Assembly (NCBI GenBank): GCA_036971475.1
Contig: JBAIZL010000006.1
Coordinates: 2,337,501-2,401,500 of the forward strand
Length of the DNA stretch: 64,000 nucleotides
DNA from: Prosapia bicincta
Lineage: Eukaryota > Arthropoda > Insecta > Hemiptera > Cercopidae
Reading direction: 5' to 3'
Shown: positions 24,444 to 36,400 of the stretch, in pieces
Layout: the number at the start of each line of letters is the position of its first letter
Numbering within the stretch: position 1 is the stretch's first letter
Position numbers and translations under genes: made by a program
The notes under the pieces: model-generated
What the model saw: only the letters and a program-made list of their open reading frames with translations
What the model was told of the DNA's origin: nothing
The model's database searches: none

Positions 24444-27400
24444 AACTAAGTCAAAATACAAATACAAGAATTATAATTGAATTTACAATTCAAAGAATTG
24501 TAAATTCAATTTTAATTCTTGCATTTGTATTTTGACTTAGTTCTTTATTAATACACAAGAATACATATTGCAATATTTATATATATATATCACAATATGA
24601 TATTCTTTAATATTCCTGATGATGTTGGTACTGTTTGCCAACGAAAAGCTTTGAATTTTAAATTTAATAATTATTCTTGCATTTGTATTTTGCCTTATTT
24701 CTTTATATATATATGTATGTATGAAGTTATTATTATTAATTGTAAACAATTAATAATAATAACTTCATAAAGTCAGTGCAACAGAAAAATAATGGACGTG
24801 AAATATAACGATATATATACATATATATGTAACAGCATATATCACTTGTTATCTAAGCTTTTTTATGTGCCCTTCAAAATTAATTTTGATACCCCTTTTA
24901 TTACTTGATTTATTTTGAAATCATAGATAAGTACTGGCTTCAACTTAAAATCACCTTTTACTTTTTCACCAAATAATGTTGATCGATCCATTGATGCTTT
25001 GAATCCAGAATCTTATTTTCCTCTTGAGATATGAATTTATAAATTTGCATTCTTTTCCTAAATATTCCTTTCTCCTCTATTATAAAAAATAAATCGGAAG
25101 AATAATTGTACTGAATTATTGTTACAATATTTCTGAAAACTTAGAGGAAGGTAATTGGTGATAATTGGTGCTTGCACTCCTCCCGTTTATTAGCCACTCC
25201 TGAATATTAGCCACTCCTCCCGATTATTAGCCACTCCTGCCGATTATTAGCCACTCCTGATTATTAGCCATTCCTCCCATTTATTAGCCACTCCTGATTA
25301 TTAGCTACTCCTCCTGATTATTAGCCATTCCTCCCGATTATTAGTCATTCCTCCCGATTATTAGCCACTCCTCCCGATTATTTGATTCAGATATCCAATA
25401 ACTTCAAAACCTATTCTCCAATAAGTTAGACTATTTCTTGAACCAGTCAAACCATTATCTAATGGGTGCAGATTTTTCTGTTGACTTGTTTTTTTTTAGA
25501 ATGTAAGAGAAAATACTTTTTGCCTTCTCCATAATGATTTGTTTGACTTAATGGTACATTTTGTTATGTTTGGTCATAAATCCAACTCCTTATGCGTTTT
25601 CATTTCTTAGAGAATGTAATACCTGAAACCAGTAACTGGTTACAAATTTGTTTTTGTCCTTGTACATATTTTATCTCCTCAGAATATTGTTTCAATTGTC
25701 CCAATGGTATATGGATGCCAAATTTAATGAACTGGATCTATCAACTTGATGCTTTTCTGGTTCTAACTATCTTAGAACTTGTAATTACAGATCTAAACTG
25801 ATACTCTTCCAATGCATTTTAGTTACGATGTTAGAACTTTTTAAAACTGAAATGTTGACTTTAAAATATTGACTTAGACAGTCAATATTCTCATATCGCT
25901 TGCTCAGCAAGACTGAGACAGAATTACTTGTCAGGGTTTATACAGAAAACAGAATAACATCCAAACAATAAGTGTGTAAAATTGCCATAGTAAGAATTAT
26001 AGACCCAATGTTTGTTTATATAAGACAGTAACTAGGAGTGTAGCAAAAGGGCTGACTGTCATTTTCCGATCTCCTAGAAAGGAATATGCATGTCTATTTT
26101 CGGTTTTTTTTTGTAACTACTTCAACACATTGATCCAAACTTTCAAGGGTCTTGAAGGCAGTTTGTAAAAGAGTTATAACGAATCTGTGCTAAATTAAGA
26201 AAGCATCAAGAGAGTTATTATTTTGTATGTTAAAATAAATTTTAAAATTTGTTTTTCTTTAACTATCATGAAGTTCTATTAAGGAGAATCACGTTTTTCA
26301 CCTTATACGATGTAATAATTTATATACGTACAGATTATTCTGTAACAATGGTCTGATAATAAGTAATTGTTTATAAAAATAAAAGTCAAATACTTTTTTT
26401 GTATGAACAAAACTATATAACAAGATAGTGATATTTACAAGGACATTAGTCCTCCATTATAATAATGAATGAGCTTTTCATTCAACAAAAATGTAAAGTG
26501 AGGTTTTGATTAATTATCAATTTATTTATTAATTTAATATCCAGTAATAAATAAAAGTTTTGAGCATTAAATATTACATTTGTTTAACCAAAAACTGTTA
26601 TCATTGCCTAATCTAAATTATTTATTCTAATAAAACAATATTCCTAACATTAAAACTAAATAACAAAATTAATTAAACCAAACTAATTAAATGCTTAGAA
26701 CTAAATATTTAAGACCTATCCTAAAGCATGAATAGTAAATTTGAAATTAAAGAATAAAATTAAACTAATTCTAATGTAAAATAACTAAAACTAAAGACAA
26801 AAATTTTAAATATTATTAAAGATATTCAGGTAGCGTGAAAAGTCAATGACAAGGTTGATGGTTGTGATATCGTCCTTTAAAACCACCTTTAAACTCTTTC
26901 AAAGATCATGACACATGTATAAATCAGTCAACTCATCATACTCAAGCAGAATATGCTAGACTGTGATGGTACCTTCACAAAACTGAGATAGTGGTTGATT
27001 AAAATCACGTTTAAACTCTTTTAAAGATCGTGACACATGTATAAATCAGTCAACTCATCATGCTCAAGCAGAATATGCTTGACTGTGATGGTACCTTCAC
27101 AAAACTGAGATAGTGGTTGATTCTTGTCGCATTAACCATCCATGCGTTAACGAAGAATGGACGATGTGAAGACAAGTAACCACCACTTCATACGAACAGA
27201 AGACCTCCATGGTTGGACAGTATTCTTGATGTCACTCAGCTTGTTTCCATTACATTTTGCCATTCTTCATTCTAAGCAAGGAATAGTGTATTTTTAACAT
27301 GCATACAAAATCTGATGTCATGACACTTGTCAATGGCACCATACTTGTCAATTTTGCCCCTTCATCTGGTTTTGTTTCCGATTATTCAGCAGTGACCAGG

Positions 27401-30400
27401 CACCCAGCAAAGTTACATGTCGACACCCTGTAATTGGAGCCTGTGTATTGAGCACAGGATGTCTCCAACTAAAGGATTCGTTCAAATATAGGCGGAAGCT
27501 ATAAATTTAGGTTAAAAATGCGTAACCTTCTTATACCGAAGGGAGCAGTTGAACTTTGAATGCTGGATGGTTTGGTTTGCTTTGAAGACCAGTGTAGTAT
27601 GAAGTTTGAAGCAAACTATTTGACGTCACATTGAAAGAGATTGTTCCATAGCCTCAACAAGAAGACTGGAGATTGGGCTTGATCTAAAAGCACCACTAGC
27701 AAGTCTAAGGCCAGAGTGATGTATTGAGTTGAGGGGTTTCAGAACTGTAGGTCGAGCAGATGAGTGCTAGAGAACCGTAATCTATGCGTTATCTTATATG
27801 TAAATGCATGACAGAAATTGAGCATACAGGTTTCATCTGCTCTCCAATTAGTACCACTAAAGACTCTCAAGATATGCTGTATCGAGCCATCAAACAATTT
27901 TCTTTTCCTGGTGAAAAACCAACTGTGGTTATCATCGCCAATCAAAATCTAAAACAAAACGCATTATTTTAAATAAAACAAAAATTACAAAACAAAAAAA
28001 ACATTACAATAAATAACAAAAAACCAACAATAAATCTATAACAATAACAATTATAAAACTATAAATAACAAAATAACAACAAAGAACATTATAAATAATA
28101 ACAATATTTAAAACAACAATTTAACAATAAATAAATCTTAATAGCATAATAACAAGAACATAAAATATATTAAATTTAAATAAAGAATAAACTCAGATAA
28201 TAATTAAAAGAAATATAAGTATAAATATAAAAGCATATATTTTAAACATAAAATTTTTTTTAAATTGTTCAAGTGGTGCAAGAAAGCGATCACTCTGTCA
28301 ATGGCCGAGGCGTCGTCCCTTAGCACCACCTTCAAACTGCCTTTTAAATTAAAAAGGGCACGAACAATACTTACACTAACACAATCTACTAAAATATGTT
28401 TTATTGTGAAGATATCACCGCAGTACTGGCATATTGGTAGATCTTCACGACACATCAAATATCCATGAGTTGCAAAAGAGTGGCAAACGCGTGTGACGAC
28501 CACTTCCTCCCTAAGTTTTGAACGGATAGACTACCTCCATGGACGGACGGTATTTTTAATTTCCCTCAGCTTATTCTGAATCACGTTATGCCATTCGTCA
28601 TTCCAAACAGTGAACAATGAATGTTTCACAAAACACACATAATCTGATGCCATAACTCGTTGAGTAATGGGCACCAAACTTGTAGCATTTTTCGCCTTTG
28701 TGTTTCATCCACTTTTGTGTTTCCAATTATTCCGCAATGTCCAGGAACCCAAAAGAAGCTTGTGTACAGCACACAAAATGTCCCCAACTAAAGGGTTAAC
28801 AGAGAAAACATCCTGAAGAGCACTTTTAGAGTCAGAACACAAAAGGTAGTGTGAAGATCGAGATGGAATAACGGTTAATGTTTTTAAAATGGCAAATAGT
28901 TCTGCCGTGAAAACACTGCAAGCTGAGGGCAATCCGTACATGTAGGTACATCCAGACGCATAAAACGCACACCCAACGCCATTGTCCAGTTTAGATCCAT
29001 CAGTGAAAATAATTTCACTTTGTTGATGAGATTTATAAATAGATGAGAATTACTGGTGGTAGACGACATCAGGAGTATCGTGACTTTATATAACTAGACT
29101 ATGAGAAATCGAAGTGCGGCGTTTTTATTATCCATGGAGGTAGATAGCACATTTGTTGTTCAAACATAGTGGGAGGTTGCAACTGGGACCGCCGAATGGA
29201 GCGGTCGAACGTTGACGTGTATTGTAAATTTGATTTATAATGTTATTATAAACTATTTCAAATGCCGGGTGTTTAGGTTTGCTACAAAGACCAGAAATGT
29301 AAGATAATTGTAGCATCTGACGTCGTCTAAAAAGGGCAGGTTCCCCAGCTTCGACAAGAAGACTAGGGATTGGGCTAGTTCTAAATGCACCAGTAGCAAG
29401 TCTAAGTTCAGAGTGGTGGACTGCATCGAGAGTTTTCAGAACTGTAAGTCGCGCAGATGAATATGCTTGACATCCGTAATCCATGAGTGATTTAACGACC
29501 ACACGATAAACACTATCCATGGTTTGAAGTTGAATCCTATCAAGATAGAGGATCGTCTCCTGGTGTTGCCTACGACGACTAAATGCTGCACATTGGGTCT
29601 TCGAAGCAGAGAATTTAAAACCTGTAGCCCTTGACCATTCCTCTAATTTGTTTATTCCTAACTGCAAAGATCTTTCCGCAGTTGCCATACTACGAGCAGG
29701 CACATATATACAAAAGTCATCCACAAAGAGAGAACAATGTACCGGTGATTGTATGTTAGATATGATGCTATTAATTGCATTGGCAAATAGCGTGACGCTC
29801 AGCACGCTACCATTCTCCTGTTTATAACTATTTGAATATGCGCCTCCAAGACGAATGCGAAAAGATCTATTTGAAAGGAAGTTAACGATGAATGCCAGGA
29901 TATTCCCTTGTATACCCCATGACTTCAAAGTATTAAGAATTTTTTTTCCATGCCATATCGTATGCCTTCTCGAAGTCGAAAAAAAACAGCAACGAGTGTT
30001 TGACGCAAGAGAAAGGCATTTTGAATAGCAGATTCTAACAAAACCAATTGGTCAACTGATGATCGTCCTTGTCTGAAACCACACTGTTCATTGCAAAGAA
30101 AATTGTTGGTTTATAGGTACCAGACAAGACGTCAGTTGACCATCTTCTCCAGTAGTTTGCACAAGACGCTTGTTAGACATATAGGCCTATAACTACTGGG
30201 GTTGGTTTTGTCTTTTGCAGGTTTTAAAAGAGGAATTACTGTCGCTTCTAACCATGCATCGGGGAAAGACCGCTCCTCGAATAACGGATTGTACATTTGA
30301 AGGAGGACAAGTTTCGCCGATGATGGTAGATGTTTCAGCATGGAGTATACAATGGAATCAGGACCTGGTGTAGAATCCTTCGTTGACAAGAGAGCTGACT

Positions 30401-33400
30401 CCTATTCCCCTATAGAGAGAGGAGTGTTCAAAAGAGAGTCCCCAGGCAACCCAACAGTAAACGGCATTGCTTCTTCCTTCAGTTTATACATCTTGAATAA
30501 TCTATTATAGGCTGCAGTAGCAGAAAAGTTAGAAAATGATATTCCAAGTACATTAGCAATGTCATCACTGTTTGTGATTAATCTTCCATCCGGTTGCTTC
30601 AGCGCAATGGCTGGCAACGGAATGGAAGTACCACTAACTCATTTTAGTTTCCTCCACACTGTGAAGGACGGAGTTGTTCGTCTTATTGTGCTAATAATGT
30701 AATGTTCCCAAGAGTTCTATCTACTCAGCCTAAATATCCTCCGTGCTTTCGCACGGAGTATTTTATATTCCTAAAGGTTTCCATTTGTTTGGTGTCGCTT
30801 AAATCTCCTAAGAGCTCTTCGTCGTGTAAACGGAGGATTTCTGTGCATTCATCGTTCCACCATGGCACAGGCGGTCGGCGTGGATGCAGAGAGGTTTTCG
30901 GAATGGTGTTTTCAGCGGCATTTAAAATTGCTTTCGTAAAATTTTCTATTGTTTCACCAATGGGTGTCATATAATCCATGTCAAGTGATACAAGGTAATT
31001 CGAGTAGGAGTCCCAGTTGACTTTTCGCAAAATCCAACGGGAATTTCGAGCATAACAGGGTTGGGAGTCACATAAATTGATCTTAATAGGCTCATAGTCG
31101 CTTCCATACAAGTCATTGAGTACCAACCTTGTGCATCTAGTAGCTGGTTGAGGGCTGCAGATCGATAGGTCAACAGCTGTCCATCCACCAGTAGATCCAG
31201 TTCCGTTCATACACTCTCTACTAGTTGTCCTCGAGGGTTGCAGGTTGGAGATCCCCAAGACAAATGGTAGGCATTAAAATCTCCTATTAATAAAAACGGA
31301 GTCGGTAAGAGGCTTATCAAATTAACTAAGTCACTGTATTGCAGATTTTCTTGTGATGGCAAGTAGACGCAACAAACAGTGATTTTATACGGGACAGCTG
31401 TTTGAACAGCTACTGCTTGTAAAGGGCTTATTAAGTTTAGAGAAACAGCATCGATACAGTCACGGGCTAGGATGGCTACGCCACCTCTAGCTCGATCTTC
31501 TGTAATGAAGTCTGATATAAAAACTGAATACTCCCTTAGATGAAAATTATGCGATTCGTGGAGATGTGTCTCCTGTAGACATACAAACATTGTGTACACA
31601 TCTCGCACGAGTACTTTAAGATCTATGTTACTCCTAACACCGTTGATATTCCATTCTATCACTGACTTGCTAATATTAGACATTTAACAACTTAGCAATG
31701 GATTGATGTGACACCCATTGGTGCTCTCCATTTTTTTACCTGGGATGTTAATAGACGGCCCACGCTTAGAATCCTCCAATTCCATATCCACCCACTCAGG
31801 GATGGAATCGGAGGAGGTTTTTGATTTAGGAGGGGTAGTTTTAACGTGCCCTCCTTTTGAAATATTACTTTTTTTTGGCAACTGTTACTGCAGGTGCCGA
31901 TTTGCTTGCTACTGTAACACGTTTCTCAGAGTCTTTATTCGCAACCTTAGGGTTATTGCAAGGTGGCTTTTTAGCAGAGATACCTGAATCAGTCAACGAC
32001 CTGCCTCGTACACCAAGCCCTGCAGTGGAAGAGCTTGGTAAAAAAGGCAAGGCAGTCGACGTCGTTGCAGGTTCTCTACCATTAAAAACCGGAACATTTG
32101 TAATTATAGAGAGTAAACGGGAGACTTGGTCAGTTAAACTTTCTATTTTTTTTGGCAGGTTGGCACAGTTCGAACAGGACGACTTTGCAGTGGTCATAGT
32201 TGTAGCATACGTTTTTCCGTCAACCTTCGGTAGAGTAGATCTATAAAGCTTTCTTGCTTCGGTAAACACTACTTTCTCTCTGGCCATGATGCTGAGGATA
32301 GTCTTCTCTTAAAAGTAGGACAGTTACTTTTACTTTTTAGAACGCGGTGGGTGTTCACCACCGCAGTTGGCACACTTTGAAGAATTGGTGCACTCCTTCT
32401 CTTCATGACCTTCGACACTACACTGACTACATACGCCTTGCTTCAATAAGAAGAACTCATGTGCCCGAAACGTTGGCACTTGAAACACCTCCGCGGGATA
32501 GCCACATATGGTCTTACTGATAGCCTCTGGTAACCAGCATGAATAAATTCAGGTAAATCAGGTTTCCCAAATTTAAAAATAAAAGAAGCTATTGCAACTT
32601 TAACGCTCTTGTCTGTCTTCATGATTGGTACAACGTCCGTTTACGGACTGAGAAGCCAGTTCTGATTTAATTTCATCGACAGACACGTTCATAGGATCTC
32701 TACATGTAATGACCCCCCTTGAAGAATTCAAGGATCTATGGGGAGTACCAGAACCATGACCTGGTCAAAGAAAGAGGTTATTTTTGAAAGATAACCAGTT
32801 TGTCTCTCGGTGGAGGTTGCAACTAGCAGTGTTCCATTTCGAAGTTTCTTAATAGAGACTACAGGACCTCCAGCACAAGCAGTAATCGCCTTGTTAATAA
32901 GTAAAGGAGAAACTTTCGAGAGATCTTTCCTCTCCTTGGCACTAGAAAATATTAAATACTTTGGTGATGGCAAAGTCTGTGACATTGCCAACATCAACTT
33001 TTTACTCCCCTCGTCAACCTTAGGCTTTTCAGATGAGACCTGACGTGTCCTCTTTAAGCTAACACCATTTGACATATTTTTTATTTCCATAAATGTATTT
33101 AAGCCAGCCATCGTGTCAAGCGTTACAGGCGAGACTATAGGAACGGGTACACCCTTGGATCACATGAAGATCATTTCCAACCCTCAGAACTATAGCTTTT
33201 CTCCTTAGCTCGACTGGATGGGCATCAGTCGAGAACTCGTAATACTGTGCACTGCGGACACTTCCTGACCAAGGACCGAAGCGGCTGGCGGACCAGAAAC
33301 CGAGCTTACGTCTTTGGCAGAGCAAGCTCACATCAGCGTCCCGAACCAGAGTTTGTCAAGCTCTGGCCTTTTCAGCACTCCCAACACGCAACGGTTCTTA

Positions 33401-36400
33401 CCAGTCAAAATTACCTAAAGAGAAGATGTGAGTGTGTGTGTGTGTGTTTTGTGAGTGGTGTAGTGTTAGGCTAGGGTACCGCGAGAGACGCCAAACCTCT
33501 CGTAGGTGCGGCTAGTCCGCACCCCCCTGCGGGTAGCCCTCAAACCATGCACATGTGGAATCCACAAGAGTCTTATATCCAATAAAAGACTGAAATATCT
33601 CGCACTATTCATGGTTTGAACTCGCATACCATCAAGATAAAGGATGATAGGTGCTTGCGATGACTAAATGATATACACTGGGTCTTCGAATCTGAAAACT
33701 TGAAGCCCACAGATTTGATCCATTCATGCAATCTATTAATAACTAATAGAATGAACCTTTCCGCTGTTGTCATACTTCTACCCTGCTATACATCATTCTC
33801 TAATTTGTAGCGATTATAATATATGCCTCTTAGGCGTACATGGAAATACCTGTTATTAAAAAAATTTTTAGTGAATGCAATACAATAATGTTACCTTGTA
33901 TTTCAAATAATTAAGGCTTCCAAATGCCTTAATAAAAATTAATGATATCAGAACGGAAATGTTGCAGAGTGTAGAATGTTGCACTACGGAATGTTTCTTC
34001 CATAGTGTAGATGGGGCTGTTCTTGAAATTTTGCAAATGTACTGCAACCATGATTCACTTCTAAAAAATTAACTGGACTTTTGCATAAAGATTTTATAGT
34101 TTTCCAAGTTTTCACTCGTTGGGTGTCTTTTAAACTTGTTTAATGCTTTTCTTCGTAAACAAAGGATTTCAGTGCACTCATCATTCCATAAAGGAACAGG
34201 TGGTTGTCATGGTTTTGATGATGAGGTTTTTGCAATAGCTTTTCCGGCGGCATTCAAAACAGTTTTTGTTTTGGAAAATTGATAAATTTTCATTCTCATC
34301 AATAGGAGCCACAGGTCATCAATTTCCAATTACTCCAGATCTTTGAAAAAATGTTCCCAGTTGGCTTTTTTAAAAATCCAATGGAATTTCAATGGTGAGG
34401 AGTTACACAGAGAGATATGTCAATGGGTATATGATCGCTACTATACAGATCAGGTAAAACTGATCATGTCAATCGTATAGCCAAAGCAGGACTGCTTATT
34501 GGCAAGACCTGTAGATGCTGCTAAATATATCGGAGAACTGTCATTTAGCAGGTATAAATCCAGTTCCCATTTGATACTCTCAACCAGATATCCTCATGAG
34601 TTGCATTCTGGTGAACCCCACGAAACAATGTGGGCATTGAAATCACCCATCAATAAAAAAGGCGTCTGTAACTGTTTTACTAGGCCTCTCTGTTGCAGGT
34701 TGTACTTGGCGGAAAGTAGACACAACAGAGAGTGAGCTTGTACAGAACAGTCATTTGAATTGCTACTGCTTGTAAGGTAGTTATTATATTCACAGCAATA
34801 GCGACGACGATAGAATGGTTCCACCCTCTTTAGTTTGATTTCTTTAATGAAGTCCGACTGAATATTCCCTTAGTTGGAAATTGTGCGATTCATGTCTCTT
34901 GAATACAGTTGTACGTAGGAGACACATCTCTCACAATTACTTTGAGATTCTCGATGTAACTTTTAACACTGATAATGTTCTACTGAATCACAGATCGTTT
35001 GGTTGTAAACATCTTGGTCTAGTGAAAAACACTCACCTAACTCTCATTGATGTCATTTAAAATTAATTTGCCTGAAATGTCAGGAGACGTACCAGGCAAT
35101 GGTTCATCGGATTCTATAGACGTTTCAGGTAATGGTTCATCGGATTCCATCACCACTATTGCAGTGGTGGAACCCAATGGAATTTGTTGACTTAGGAAGT
35201 GAGCGAATGACCCCCTAATTTAGTTTTTTTGCATCTAATTTCATTGGTACATTTTTTGAAGTGAGTAGATTAATTTTCTGACAGTTTTTCTTACCCACAG
35301 ATGATGAGGATTTATCATTGATGAGGATCAAACTGGGTTTGATTTTCCATGTACTAATGTTAAGCTAACAATTGAATCAGGTGTTATGATCAAGACTATG
35401 AGTACACCCATGGATCACATAAAAATCATTTCCAACCCCCAGTACTCTGGGTCCCATAGTATTCTCATTAGATCAGCTGGAGGGACATCAGTCGAGTACT
35501 CGTAATACTGTGCACAGGCTCTGACTCCTGTGCACCGCAGACTCTCCCTGACCAAGGGCCGAAATAGTTAGCAGACTAGAGACCGTGGATGCGTCTACGG
35601 CAGAGCAAGCTCACATCAACATCCAGAACCAGAGTTGGCCAGGCTTTGGTCTTTTCAGCACTCCCTACTCACAACGGTCCTGACCAGTCTAAATCCTTAA
35701 GAGAATATATGTGTGTGTGTGTTTTGTGTCTTTATGAGAGAGTGGTGTGTTGTTAGACTAGGGTACCGCGAGGGACGCCAGACCTCTCTTAGTAGGTGGA
35801 GCTAGTCTACACCCCCGTACGGGTATACCTATGTAGGAATGTATTGTAAGTTTAAGGTGTGTGTGTGTATGTTGTTGTATATTGTAGAAGTGATTGTTGA
35901 AAGTGGTGTTGTGTTAGACTGGGGTACCGCAAGGGATGCCAAACCCCTCAGTAGATGCTGCTAGTCTGCACCCCCCCTGCGGGTACAGATTTTAAACATT
36001 TGTTTGAAAATTAACTTAAGCTGTTGTACTCATAGATTTGTTAAAATAGATCTGAAACTTACAATTAATAATATTTAAGAATTTATTTTAAATGTTGTGA
36101 AGGAATTTTTTAAGCAATTATTTTTTTTTTTATCATGGTACTGTAGTTTTTTCAGTTTACTGGTATACTCAAGAGTTATTGGGAAAATACTTTTATAATT
36201 ATATTCAATTAGAGACACTATAGAATAGCCCTGCTAATTTGTATTTTAAAAATTAGTTATTAAAAAATATATCTTATGGGAATTAGTAATTAAGATTTAA
36301 AGAGGAAAATTCATATCTTCCCATTCACTATTGTCATTATTATTGAATTTTACTCTGGAATATTTTTTTTTAAAGCTCGTCACATCAATGATAGCTCTCT

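Larger units (their letters stand above)
27896..33534 (-). mobile_element. Near-full-length RNase H-bearing LINE (about 5.64 kb) inserted in an older copy
   Basis: Flanked by AGCCATCAAAC (27885-27895) and AGCCCTCAAAC (33535-33545), an 11-bp target-site duplication with one difference. The 5' end on the minus strand is ACCCGCAGGGGGG at 33534; the 3' UTR starts beyond 28204 and ends at about 27896. Order on the minus strand: structured 5' end, 5' UTR, ORF1 with CCHC knuckles, then ORF2 with endonuclease, RT, RNase H and C-terminal CCHC. Several frameshifts make it non-autonomous now. Confidence 0.92.
33546..35984 (-). mobile_element. Old LINE, 5' half with two 5' monomers
   Basis: Continuation of 26461-27895. 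RT middle (about 33546-33800), then endonuclease scraps (34594-34824: TPFLLMGDFNAHIVSWGSPECN), ORF1 remains and 5' UTR. The conserved 5' domain appears twice, at 35760-35824 and 35917-35984, each preceded by a GT-rich stretch and GTGGTGT(G/T)TTGTTAGACT-like sequence. Large parts of RT and ORF1 are deleted; many stops. Confidence 0.82.

Noticed and set aside
31718..32246. Plus-strand open frames
   Set aside because: Antisense shadows of LINE ORF1.
33466..33534. HDV-type ribozyme at the LINE 5' end
   Set aside because: I could not place P1, P2 and the catalytic strand of the double pseudoknot; only a three-stem structured domain is claimed.
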